The notes under the pieces are model-generated. The model searched no databases. It had not been told where the DNA came from and saw only the letters and a list, made by a program, of their open reading frames with translations. Below, in pieces: positions 50,660-61,569 of a DNA stretch of 64,000 bases; the stretch's first letter is position 1; the number at the start of each line of letters is the position of its first letter. This DNA comes from Gracilariopsis chorda (Eukaryota > Rhodophyta > Florideophyceae > Gracilariales > Gracilariaceae). Where the stretch lies: assembly GCA_003194525.1 (NCBI GenBank), contig NBIV01000256.1:1-64000 (forward strand), given 5' to 3'. The position numbers were made by a program, and so were the translations under genes.

Positions 50660-51817
50660 ATGTTTAAGCTGCTCTGGAGAAAATCATTAGCTTCCACACT
50701 AAGATGAGGCATGTAGGTGCTTAATATTGGGTTGATCCCAACCATTCGCGTGCGCAAATTAAACAGATGTATGCTACAAAGCAACATAACTCGTCTTTCT
50801 CCGTTTTCCTCATACATGAACCTGTCCTTCAATCGCGGAAACATACCCTGAAACGACCTCATACCCCATTCGGATGCTTGTCGAGCGGATGTTGCCTGTC
50901 CGATTTGAAGAACTTCTCTGGTATCTTTGGCCCTTGTCTCATCTTGAGACGACTTGATTAAAAAAGGATACGAATTGCGACAGCATGCAGAGTCTACAAC
51001 GCATTTACCGCCATGTTTCTCATGTTCTAGACCCAACTTAGTATATATATTGCCCCAATCCGACGCAACCCAATCATGCATACTACCGGGCGCGTTGATT
51101 GCGCAAGCAATAACTGTACCATTTGGAGCAAATACAAGAACATTGGAAACGTAATGATCATGGGTCCATCCATTGTAAAACATATTCTGCACCACGAAGT
51201 CCTGGGATTGCTCTAGCAGCAGTTTCAAAACATCTGCCACTGAATTAACCTCTTCCAATGTGTGATACTTTTGTTTGAAAGCATCTTTGAAAGCCTGAAC
51301 CTCTGTTTCGGTCGGCATCCTCACCTCCGCGTTAACATCATGCGCCAGATCCCGCAGCAGTATTCTCCTACCGAAAAGTAAAAAGATTGAGCACACATAA
51401 CTTGTGATGCCAAAGAGAAGACAGAGGTTCCAGAGAGCTCCTCTCGTTCGATGCCAGCACAGGACAAGTCCCAAACATTTCGTTGCGTCCATTGATCGCG
51501 GTCGTCCACGTCTACACCTACGTCTTTGCAGGAAACCGCTTGCTGTGTATGGGATATTCGTTGTATATGTGCTGAAACTGGTTTAAGACATGCGTGAAAG
51601 TACTGTGATCAATTCCTGTTAGCGTTATTAGTGAGCTGTCGCACATGGAACGAAACAAGAACACAAATGGTGAGTCTGCAGGGTTGAGAAGCGCCTGTCT
51701 GCTAATGCGCCTGTCTCTGCGTCGTCTCACAATAGCTGTATGCATATCCCTGAAGCGTATTGAGTGTCTCTGACGCCGAGTTAGTAATGTAAGCAGTAGA
51801 ACTGTTGTGGTGTCCAT
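50656..51817 (-). CDS. Harbinger (DDE_4) transposase, copy 2
   Basis: The C-terminal ORF 51492-50656 (278 aa) holds the catalytic region: VVQNMFYNGWTHDHYVSNVL, INAPGSMHDWVASDWGNIY and CVVDSACCRNSYPFLIKSSQ. The order fits the DDE_4 nuclease of HARBI1-type transposases (D in MHD, third acidic region after VVDS). The N-terminal ORF 51817-51518 has LLNPADSPFVFLFRSM and LTGIDHSTFTHVLNQFQ, equivalent to the helix-turn-helix-like start. The two ORFs are in different frames with a 26-base gap, so an intron or frameshift lies near 51500. The stop TAG overlaps the convergent SANT gene stop. Confidence 0.75.
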
Positions 51818-51967
51818 TTCGGAATAGGGAAGATGGGCAGGATCCTCAGACTCTGATCGCTCGGTTTGCTCTGGAATTTCAGTGGCAGGTCGGATACGTA
51901 GAATGGAACCTTTCCCGCAATTTGGTATTTGCGTGGAGCGCGCAATTTGATTTTTAGGAGTCGTCCA

Positions 51968-52595
51968 CTAATAGATCCAACACAGGAAATGAGATTCAAT
52001 TTCAGACACCCTCTATTGTATATTCTGGAGAACTGGCAGATCAGAATCTCAAGGCATTTGCTCTATTTCTACCATGGATGCCAAAAACAGCCAAAGAAGC
52101 CATAGAAATTTGGCGTAAATGGTCTAGTGACAGAGGTTACAAAGCAGTCAGACTTTTTTGGGATTGCAGCAAATCGCAGACAGTATTTTGTTGGCTACCA
52201 ATACTGGCTGTGGTCAAATACCGGTCAAAAGAACCTTTTTCTACGCTACAGGCCTTTGGCGGAACTAATATCAGAGTTTAGTTAAGTTACCTCACGAATC
52301 AACGAAGACAGGACTAATGTAAGATAAAAATCAGCTACTGATGGATTCAATCAGCACCTTAAGCTGAGAAAAAGACCTTGATCTATATATGACATATCGA
52401 TAAGTAGCTATAGTTTCTCTTTTTACGACGTATACAATATATTATTCACAGTGACGATAATATCATTACCTTTCCGTCATCAATCTGCATTTAATACTTA
52501 TAATTTTCTAACTAAAAAGATTAAGATATGCAAAAGATCACCAGGAAAGCGAAGCTAACTAAGTGTCACGAAGAAGGCTTTTTCTGCCACTTTCA
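51968..52595. other. Intergenic
   Basis: Flank of the Harbinger element. No gene recognised. Confidence 0.45.
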
Positions 52596-53095
52596 CTCCA
52601 ATCCATGGCGTGCAGTGGGTTATGCCCACTCGATATTATGGCGAAGGCAGTTAAACCACCTCTACTCTGCCCTCTATGGCTCTTAGTGGCCTATGCCCAG
52701 TTGGTGCGACGCAGAGGGCTGGTTAGGCGACTTCCGCTTCCCATCCATGGCATTCAGTGGGTTATGTCCACTGGACATCATGTCGAGTGTGGTTTAGCCA
52801 CCTCGACTCTGCTCACTGTGGCACCGAGTGGACTATGCCCACTCGGTGCCCCGAGGAGGGCTATCTATGCCACCTGGGCCTACAATCCATGGCATCCAGT
52901 GGGTTCTGCTCACTGGACGTTATGTCGAGTGTGGTTGAGCCAACCGGACTCTGCCCGCTGTGGCACCGAGTGGGCTATGCCAACTCTGTTCCACGAAGAG
53001 AACTGGTTATGCCACCTCCTCTTCTCATCCATGGCGTTCAGCGGGTTATGCCAACTGGGAGTCATGGCAAGTGTGGTTAAGCCACTTCCATTGTT
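52596..53095 (+). repeat. 142-bp tandem satellite, about 3.5 copies
   Basis: The marker TCCATGG recurs at 52602, 52744, 52886 and 53028, exactly 142 bases apart each time. Each unit is built of two related 71-base halves, each with a hairpin: CAGTGGG-TTATG-TCCACTG-type and CACCGAGTGG...CCACTCGGTG-type (for example 52831-52857). ORFs across it are by-products, since 142 is not a multiple of three. Confidence 0.9.
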
Positions 53096-54042
53096 ATTTC
53101 TGTAGAATGATATATGTAGCAAGCGTTGTATTGAAGTGGTTTGCATTACGCTGCTTACCTCTCCTGTTGTTTGAAGGCTATTTTTTGTATTAGATGTGAT
53201 TCTAGTGGACACTTTAGTGCAATCCTTTACTAAAATTATATATAAACGCCACATCGTCTAATTCTTCCCAGATTTGTTTATGTCTATGTAAGTAGCTGTT
53301 ATAGTGTTAGCACTGATTATGTGGTGTAGATATACGTAGTCTCATCTTTTCTTAGACAGACAGGTGGTAGAATAATCCACCTGGCAGAACCTGAAGAAGT
53401 TTTCTGTATTAGAATACGAGTTTAACGATGCTTTCCTTCCGTTTGCTCTTCATAGACGTGTGTAATGAACTATTGAAAAGCCACACTATCACCAATAATG
53501 CCTGACTGTATGGATATTTTCTCAGCGTGCTTTAGTTACTCTGACACAGATGTAAAGCAGGGAAGAGATTGAGGAGCACAGTCGTTATATGCCACACAAT
53601 ATTTTGCGTATGTGTGATGACCAGCCATCTGAATTATATCCATGCTTGCTTCATCTCTGAGACCCAGCAATCGATACAGCTGAACTACTCACCTTTTGAT
53701 GGAATGGTTTGAGTACATTTTAATCTCACCTTCGCTAGCGCCTATCGAGAGCAGTCGCCATTGAGAGAACTCCGTGAACGTTTTTGCTCTCTAATGCCGA
53801 GAATGGTCAAAAACATTTCCACCGGCTGAAGTTCGTACATCGCAAAACAAATATTTTCATGAGCTCCCGGGCAACATCAACCAGGAGTACATTTCGACAA
53901 AAGCATCTTCTAGCAATGGAAATCGTAAAGCTGTGTTTCCTGCTGAGGCTCTAAGTTTCTAAATCCTCTGCTCGGTAGAGTTCTTTACTGACTTATTTAA
54001 AATAATAGTACATCTACCGGATCCCACAGCCACATTTTTAGC
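53096..54042. other. AT-rich intergenic
   Basis: No gene recognised. Confidence 0.45.
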
Positions 54043-54444
54043 TTAAAGCTTAGTAACTTCATGATAGCGCAGTCCCAAATTTAAACCAATGACCATAATA
54101 GAATGAAGAATAACATCCCTTATGTTGACAGATCGCTGCTGAGCACTATACCAGTACCTCTCGGCGTGTTCACAAACGTGCTCAACCGTTATCGGCTGAG
54201 AGCGCAATGTTACAACACCGTAATGCGCAAGATGCACTCTGTGTGATCTTCGTAACGCATCGGGTTTGGAGTTGCCTATTAAAGGGTTTCCATGAGCTTT
54301 CGAATTTGTTTTATCAACAAACCATGTCCTGCTCTGACCATTTTGAGAGTAAACGTGTCCTGAACATTGTATAAACGCATTCATTGCATCATTCTTCAGG
54401 CTGTCCGGCTTCCCGAATTTGCAGTAGTCCGCTAATAGATTCAA
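54043..54444 (-). pseudogene. Tyrosine-recombinase (Crypton-like) fragment
   Basis: 133 residues. The C-terminal end NIRDVILHSIMVIGLNLGLR then YHEVTKL matches the first catalytic block of eukaryotic tyrosine recombinases (G-x-R followed by E). Upstream is a helical, SAM-like DNA-binding region (DAMNAFIQCSGHVYSQNG). The His-x-x-Arg and Tyr blocks should follow, but the frame stops at once and AT-rich sequence follows, so this is a truncated remnant. Confidence 0.5.
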
Positions 54445-55988
54445 AACAAAGCTTGAACTAGACTGCGTTACTCTAATAGCATCAGGTGCTTGTTTGGTCT
54501 TTGCCTAATCTGTAATTACTTTTAAAGCGAGCTTTATGTTGGACCTAGGAGAAGCACTGCAAGCAAAAGACACAAATTTGTATGGAGCATGAAGTCATTT
54601 ATCGCCGCTGAGACTGAGCTTTGGCGTCTTTGAACCTCTCCCTTTTCGAACGCGTATTGAAACGCTGTTGAGAACTGACATATAAAAGTCTGGAGATATT
54701 GGTTTCATGCCTGTAATTCAGATGCCGACGTTTTAGAGACTGTAATAGGCCTTGAGCTTAGTACTCGATGGAGACAAAAGCAGTCCAATGAATCACTGGC
54801 AACAGGGAAGTGAACGGTTTGCAAGATTCTGGGTGATGACCATGCTCGCGATGTTGTCACATCAGCGCCACCCTGGATCGGGCAGCGAAGCGGTAAACCC
54901 ACAGCGCAAACTTTGCGAGCAGCGAATGCGCTGTGCCTGCTGCGTACATGTTTTGCACGGCGCATTGTCTCAGCGAGCATCTGTGAGAAGAAAACAACTA
55001 CAGCGAGCACGTGTTTCAAGGAGCAGGTGCATGCCGATGATGCTGGTCATTTACGAAGGGCGGCAAGTGTCGTGGTTTGATGGGCGTCAGTGATATCCAC
55101 AGGGGTGCAACAGTCGTGTCTTTGGTATGATAGCGGGGACGAATGAGCTGCGAACTTGAGCCTGCACGTAATTGCGGTTTTGGAAGCCCTACTTTCGCGT
55201 GTGCGTCACGATGGAGAAGGTGTTGTACCGGTATCAAAGCAATAAGTCTAGTTCCGGGGTGGAAACACGCCTACGTCGTAAACCAGGACAGTCCCATACG
55301 GCTCAAGTCCTTCGTAACCGAGAACATCACCCTCCATGAAAAAGCAAACATTCGTTACGTATCGAACACGGTCTTGTAGCTCTTTTCCGTTCTTCTTGCA
55401 GTGGGAATCGCACTTCTCTTCAAGAGAAGAAGTGGAGCGTACACTCGCAGTTGTTTTAGTTCCACTAGCACGGTGCTTACCCAACGCTTTGTGATGCACT
55501 TCCTCTCTTTCTGTGTGAACCAACGGTGAGCGCCGCGCTCTGCACTCAGTCACGCATGTTCGAATCATGTCACTACCCTTTGTACGCTTCATGCTCCCTG
55601 GAAGAATCCGCAACAAAGTCACACACCTTGTAATTGCTTCGCATTGGATAGCCATGTTCCACAAGCCGAAGTACGATGCATTTAAGCTATGCAGAAGTGT
55701 ACTGCTCGTTCCGTTTTACATGCCATCACCATCTCCAAGTGGCATCATCACGGTCAGTGTTATCACTGCTTCTGGTGGCCGCAATTCGAATGCCTTCACT
55801 TCTACTCCTACGGTCGAAACCCGAATCGAAGTGCAGCTGGGTGGGTACTAAAGCCCTCCGCATCGTCCAGCTTCTGTTCTGACTGCCTCATCATCATTGT
55901 CTCACGCAGATTGTGTGGAAGTCTCATCTCTCATCAGCGTCGTACCAAGCCCCTTGGATCCATCCTCGGTTATCTATTCCATTGAAGA
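54445..55988. other. No clearly supported gene
   Basis: Overlapping ORFs on both strands (55664-55248 minus, 55567-55851 plus, 55019-54705 minus) are Ser/Arg-rich without motifs. Exons cannot be called. Confidence 0.25.
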
Positions 55989-56423
55989 ATGTTGCCACCA
56001 CACAATTGGTTGGTGGCCGTGGTTGTAGCAGTCTGTACGTTTGACTTGATTTCAAAAACCTATGCACAAGGCGAGGACGGAGCATGCGCCATCATGGAAA
56101 TTTCGTGCCCGTGTTCACAAAAGGTATCTTGAAGAGTTTGCGTGCGGCATGAAGGTAGCGGGATGTGTCTACATGGGCCGTGGAATCCATCCTATCGTTT
56201 CGACCGCGTGGGATACCAAATGTGAACTCGATCCAGATGTGCTTTACACAAAGCGAAGGAAACCGCGCTAACTAGCGACACGACTCCGTTCGGATGCCAT
56301 TTGACGATTGACGCCAGGACATGCACCAGATTTGACTACGTGATGGACAGTGTAATAGAGGTGGACAACGTGCCAGCGGAAGTGTACAGTTTGACTGACG
56401 CGCCATTCTTAACGAGAATATGA
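55989..56423 (+). pseudogene. Possible secreted Cys-containing protein, frame-broken
   Basis: ATG 55989 starts a signal-peptide-like segment (NWLVAVVVAVCTFDLIS, then YAQGEDGACAIMEISCPC) that stops after about 46 codons. Related-looking Cys-containing stretches follow in a second frame (EEFACGMKVAGCVYMGRGIH to KCELDPDVL) and a third (TTPFGCHLTIDARTCTRFDY to FLTRI, stop at 56423). Similar style and order suggest one decayed or spliced gene. The last stop overlaps the next ATG. Confidence 0.3.
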
Positions 56424-56929
56424 AGGTTTATGAAATGGTTGCTACAATTGAGGCGGACTTCATAGTGAAAAACGACGCTACGAAATCGATGGATCAGATG
56501 AAAAATAAGATGAACGCTGAGGAGAGTGAGAAGATCGAGAAGGATGGAAATTTAATTATCGATACTGTAGAAGAGGCTGGTCGTCTGGCATTGGCCGCTA
56601 GCCAAGACGGGAAAAGGGAGTACAAGGGATCGAGAAACCTGGCCAGATTGGCTGCGAAGGCAAGGAAAGCGAACCGAGATGGGGAAGTAGCAGAGAGGCG
56701 ACTCAAAAGCGAAGAAACCTGCGTTGAAAAGGACGGAACGGAGTGCGCTATATGCCCAGGACTACGGGATGAAGTGGAGCGACTGAAAAATGAGAGCAAA
56801 AACACTGTGATTGAGGTTGGACAAGTTGCCAAACAAGCTCGAGAGGACAGCAGGAATGCTCGTGACAACCGTAACAAGATCAAAGAGCTTCGTTCGCAAT
56901 CTGATGAACGCCGGGGTAAAAGTTGTTGA
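56420..56929 (+). CDS. Coiled-coil ORF, unknown
   Basis: 169 codons from ATG 56420. It is dominated by Lys, Glu, Arg and Ala in heptad-like spacing (KARKANRDGEVAERRLKSEE; LRDEVERLKNESKN), with a central pair of Cys (CAICPG). The start overlaps the preceding stop (ATGA). No family recognised. Composition differs from the AT-rich surroundings, so it may be a genuine exon. Confidence 0.35.
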   Translation: MKVYEMVATIEADFIVKNDATKSMDQMKNKMNAEESEKIEKDGNLIIDTVEEAGRLALAASQDGKREYKGSRNLARLAAKARKANRDGEVAERRLKSEETCVEKDGTECAICPGLRDEVERLKNESKNTVIEVGQVAKQAREDSRNARDNRNKIKELRSQSDERRGKSC

Positions 56930-58509
56930 AGCTGTGGACGAGGTGAAGAGACGTGTTGGTCGTCACAGAAGTCGGACAAGCTGACGGAGTAATGAGAATG
57001 AGCCATCTGTTTACGAAAATGAGAGTTTGTTTTGAAACAGCGCGCTCTTAGCACCAGACTCATATCTGCTTGTGTTCAGAGTTCGAAAGTAAACCTGAAC
57101 CAAAAAGGTGTTCCCGCTACAATAGGAGTTAGCGCGCTGTTGGTTGTCGTTTTTGAAGAGGTTGCCCTTAAACTCTTCAGCATGCCGTCTGCGTCGCATC
57201 GTCATAGAAAAAGGGAAATCCCTTACATCAATTGCAGCCATGCACGCGCTTTGGCTATGCCGGGGTGAGCGGGCGCAGCTGAGCATGATGGGGAGCCTCC
57301 TAGCTAGCGAAGATAATCGTTTCAGATCACTATGATCTTGTAATAGAATAACACCCACTTAGCATTACGACCATTCCATATGATTACGTACGACCGTACA
57401 AGTAGTATAAGTACAGAGGTCACTGATGGAGCGACGCTCTGCTTTGTTCCAGTCATCGGCAATGTGTCGATCCTGGTTCTGTTAAAGATGTTCAGTACCA
57501 GTTTGCATCAGCCTTCATTATATTACAGATCTATCGAATATGTGAACAAAGCTCCAGCTCCGGGACTCTACCAGACTGAGCAATGCACCAGTTGGTTCTG
57601 ACGCACAGAAATCTGACTCGACGAAAGTTTGCAGTTTGTCAGTTATTTATCCATAGAAACATAGACACATAAGCATACTCAAGGCTGGGTTTCGAACAGT
57701 AATACATAGTTGCGGACCCTGGTTCTGTATTTTCCGGACTTATATCACTTTTTGGAACATCAGCTGGTAGATGAACATGTGAAAGGAGGTAATGATACAG
57801 CCCAGCCCTTTTTGGCTCTTGTGCGGAATCATCATCCTTTTTCGTAACTGAAAGTATTTTTTCAGGATTATATCCTTCGTTGCAGTGATTGAACTCGTCC
57901 AAAGCTCTGACATGAAGACTGAGCGATCTTCTTCTACTTCTTCTTTATGGGTGCACATTGTCTAACGACGACGCTGTCGTAGAGCTTATCATAATTCCTT
58001 CTCAATCTCTCAACAACTAAGATTAGCCGCTAGCTACTCCACGTGAATAACAAGTTCTCTCTACCCCGTTACACCAGTCTTAACTCCCGACTCAAAATAC
58101 TGTTGATGGCTGTTGCTTGCACCAAACCTGCAGCCACCGTGTTACGCTCGCCAACTGGTATTGCAAGACGTAGTAGAATGGTACAAAACTTCTGCGGGGA
58201 GACCCGAATGAATAATCCATTTCGTTCTGGCGCGTTTCGCCTCTTCCAGACTTTGCTCTGCTAATCCTTCCTCAACTGGAGAGAACGCCAGGTAAGGGGT
58301 ACAAAACGAAAAGGTAGATTCCATGTATTACGTTCGCGCCCATCCAGAAGATCTTGTGACATCTTACCCTCCCTTTCCTCTTCAACTTTGACGATAAATG
58401 GCGGTAAGATCGGTTTGGGGCTCGTGTGTGCTGTAGATCTCTGCGCACGTGCAGAAAACTTGTGTAAAATCATTCAGATCCTTGTACAGGCAGTGTTGTC
58501 GCTTCCTAA
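56930..58509. other. Intergenic, no supported gene
   Basis: Short ORFs on both strands. None has recognisable motifs. Confidence 0.4.
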
Positions 58510-58800
58510 ACTCCCTGGTCTCCGTTGGAGACCCACCGCGATCCTGCCAGAGTTTCCGTGGGAACCTCTATGGTTCTTCTGGGAAAAGTTAGGGAAAGAT
58601 TGGTAGGATCCGCAGTGTTGCACGTGCCTCGTACGTTCTGTCTCGCACAGATAAGCGGGGGTCTTTTTCCGACGCTACCGCCCAGGGTTTCAGGCTGTCG
58701 GTGCGCCGACGGCCGGGGCGATTTTACGGAAGTCCCGGGTCCTTGGAGGCGATCAGTCCGCCGATCGCCTGGACGAGTTTAATGACCTACCGGGTCACTG
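58510..58800 (+). repeat. GC-rich hairpin island, possible LTR fragment
   Basis: Perfect stems: GGTCTCC-GTT-GGAGACC (58517-58533), GTCGG-TGCG-CCGAC (58697-58710) and AGGCGATC/GATCGCCT with an 8-nt loop (58747-58770). Base composition and hairpin style resemble the LTRs of gypsy copies 1 and 2, but no ends or direct homology were found. Confidence 0.35.
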
Positions 58801-59204
58801 AGAGATCGTACAGTTAGATGTGTTAATTTCCATGGACGACTCTCAGTGTACAATGAACCTAGGACTTCCACCCATCTCTTTGACTTCTCGTCGTTTTGGG
58901 ATCTGCTCTGTGTGCTCAAGGAGGGTTTCTTTCATATCAACGCGCAGTAGTCGCAGAATATCAGAACACACTTTCTTCTTTAGAATACGTGTCATCTATC
59001 CGTCGTCTGTTTTGTGTTCCACAGCCTTTAGCGTCTTCAGTCTCTCTCGAAACGTATATGCATCACTCAACATTGGTTGGGAACAAAGTGTTGTAAACAC
59101 CGACTGACGCTTATCGCGCTGCCACTGATGCAAATCGCATCAGCAGTTTGGCATCGGCGTTCAAGACTTCACCATTTATTGTGCTATGAGGTGACGTTTC
59201 TCCA

Positions 59205-59507
59205 TCAAAATTGCTCCTCAAAATCACACTTTTTCCGTACACGGATATGTGTTGCTCTACAACACTCCCTGAGCCGCTGCTGAAAAAGATTTAGCAAATC
59301 ACATAGTTTTTTAACCCTTGGAAGCACAGGGACTCTTGAATACCATGCCGTGGCATCCGACAGCCCACCCATATGACTGCCAAGGTATGTGATGTGCCTT
59401 TCTATGAAGGGCTGTATTGTCTTGTCGTCACGTTTCTTGCTCAAGCAAAACCTGGCCAATAAGCGCGACACGTTCTTTGAGCACGTACTCGCCGCAGACT
59501 TTGCCAA
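59205..59507 (-). CDS. Hypothetical ORF, possible exon
   Basis: 100 residues with helical stretches (KNVSRLLARFCLSKKRDDKT; LCDLLNLFQQRLREC). It lies on the same strand as the ORFs at 60297-59820 and may belong to the same multi-exon gene. No domain recognised. Confidence 0.25.
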   Translation of the reverse strand: MAKSAASTCSKNVSRLLARFCLSKKRDDKTIQPFIERHITYLGSHMGGLSDATAWYSRVPVLPRVKKLCDLLNLFQQRLRECCRATHIRVRKKCDFEEQF

Positions 59508-59819
59508 AACAGATCGTTAATTTTAACCAATTTTCGTCCTGTGTCGACCCTATCAGCTTGCAACGGACGATTCTTAGCTTTTCGTATGCCTGCCGTGCCT
59601 CTGGTACATGGACTTGAAGTGGGTCAAGGGCACTTCATCCAGGCTTGTCATTCGCGTACTATACTCCGGCTTCTCTCAATACATCTTAAGAGATGTATTA
59701 TCAAATGAGTTTTGACGGTGACGTCAGTCTTTTCCATGCTTAGTTGAAGGGTTTCACAGCACCCGCGAAATACATCATCAGATACGACGTCTTGGGACAG
59801 AAAAGAAGTCCAGTACAAG

Positions 59820-60297
59820 CTAGTATCTTATACGTCCGGGATCTGGAGCTGACAGCCTTAGAAATATGAACATCGAGTCAGATAGACTGGTACACGTTAC
59901 GAATATTGGTGCAGATGCCTTCAGTATATGACAGTCATAGGTTGCCGGAAGAAGAGAAATAGCTTCAATAACGTCTTTCAGGATCCCTTGAAATTCGTGA
60001 AGGGCAAACACAGATCTTGGGGTGGTCGCAATACTTTCGTAGAGTGTACAGAAAGCATCAAGGATATCCTCAGCCGTTTGAGATTTGCCAACTGTTCCAA
60101 ACATAACATTGATAATAGTCCGTCGAGTTTCCGAAACCCACACGAACAATTCGAGAAGCCTGTGTGAGAAAATCACTGAAAGATCTCTGAATAATAGCAA
60201 ACTCAAGCCAGTTCAATACATGAGCTTTCTGACTACTGCTCGTTTTGCCTAAACTGTACACAATGGCACGTAATGCATCCGGTAGATCAGATGCCAT
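59820..60297 (-). CDS. Hypothetical helical protein, two overlapping ORFs
   Basis: 60297-60070 reads MASDLPDALRAIVYSLGKTS and LNWLEFAIIQRSFSDFLTQA. 60206-59820 continues in another frame with RRTIINVMFGTVGKSQTAED and FQGILKDVIEAISLLPATYD. Switching frame near 60130 gives a continuous helical-repeat-like protein, so a small intron or frameshift is likely. Function unknown. Confidence 0.3.
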
Positions 60298-61328
60298 ACA
60301 CTGGGTTGATACAAGCGCAGAACGATGTTCATCATTAAAATCTCTTCTTCGTCGCCGATGTCGATCTCATTTTAGAGTAGAGCGAGAACGGCTCCCACAG
60401 CAATATTCTGTTCCGATTGAATGGACATGAGCAGAAACTGAAGTACCTTGGTACGCACATTGTACGCCGGGATGGTATTGTGCACAATGCTCTCAGCTCG
60501 AGCGAAGTATACGAGACTTGGTCGATGAATAGGCGAGTAAATATCTCTGGAGTGCCTTGCAATCGCTTAGTAGGTACAGATCAGCGTTGGTGAACTTTAT
60601 AGGATATGGCGGAATTCTTCGTCTCGACGAAGAAAGTGTACGGAGCGAAGCGAGATGCACAGAACTCTGGCATTATGAATTGAGTTGATAACAATGAGCT
60701 TCAGAAGAGTTGAATTGTGTAAAGTGGTGAGTGGAGGGAGCATGAGATGTGAGAGGGTGAGACAGGAGGCAGTGAGAGAGGCAGCGCTCTCATAAATGCT
60801 GTGAGCGGAAGGGAGAAAGACATGATGATGGCATTGTGCAAGTGAGAAACGGGGTCAGAGAGGCACAGAAAGGTTGGCGAGAAAGATCGAGAGGCACCCA
60901 GACGTCGGTACGAGCAGGCAATAAGGGGCTCGAGCGCTGGAGGGGCACGCGATCAATCTCGGTGCTCCCCGAATTTTTACCAGTTCAAACAGACATGAGC
61001 GCTCTCCACTCGGCCTTCCGCGATTGGTTCCACCTGACTGCAGCCGAACCAAAGAAAACTCCGAGCCCATCTCCCAAGCTGCGCGCATGCAGTTGGCGGA
61101 GGCTTCCATTCCGTCGCCGCCAGCGGCCCTGTGGCCCTCTGCACTTCATGTGCAACAGATGAATTGATCATTGACGTCGTGGTGTATCATGCGCTCCAAA
61201 GAAGCGTACATGCGTCAGCTGTCTGCCCCGCACCGCCTGAAACCTTCCTCACTTCACAACCCGTGCCTACCGTTCGCATGCACCCGCCATTACATCCATA
61301 TTACGCGTCCTTCATCACCTTCGCTGCT
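60298..61328. other. No supported gene, GC-richer at the right
   Basis: From about 60830 the sequence is purine-rich, then GC-rich. A frame from ATG 60991 has no recognisable motif. It could be a leader exon of the His-rich ORF that follows. Confidence 0.25.
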
Positions 61329-61329
61329 T

Positions 61330-61569
61330 AAGGTTCTCCATTCCCAAACATCGCACGCACTTTAGGTGCTCCGCTGCCGCTTTTCTGGGGCCATGGGCAT
61401 GGCCATAATGGCCATCACGGCCATGGCCATCACCTATGGCGCCGGCGCGCTGTGGGGAAGGAAGAGGAGGCTTCCACTCCGGTTGTAGAGCCCAACTACT
61501 ACTTTGAGTCAGACAAGATGGAGGTTTATTTCTTCTTCTTTATTTTGGGTTCAATATGTCTGATTACGG
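61330..61569 (+). CDS. His/Gly-rich ORF, probable terminal exon cut by LINE insertion
   Basis: The frame is open after a TAA at 61328-61330 to TGA near 61569. It encodes the repeat GHGHGHNGHHGHGHH at about 61392-61436, followed by an acidic stretch (GKEEEASTPVVEPNYYFESD). The last about 15 codons are the LINE tail (FFFFILGS). His/Gly repeats often bind divalent metals. There is no ATG at the start, so a splice acceptor would be needed. Confidence 0.3.

Larger units (their letters stand above)
49471..51967. mobile_element. Harbinger-type DNA transposon, copy 2, near-complete
   Basis: 19-bp terminal inverted repeats TGGACGACTCCTAAAAATC at 49472-49490 and its complement at 51949-51967. A 3-bp CTA flanks both sides (49468-49470 and 51968-51970), matching the 3-bp duplications of Harbinger elements. 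Inside are two convergent genes, a SANT-like protein and a DDE transposase, whose stop codons overlap. Confidence 0.85.
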
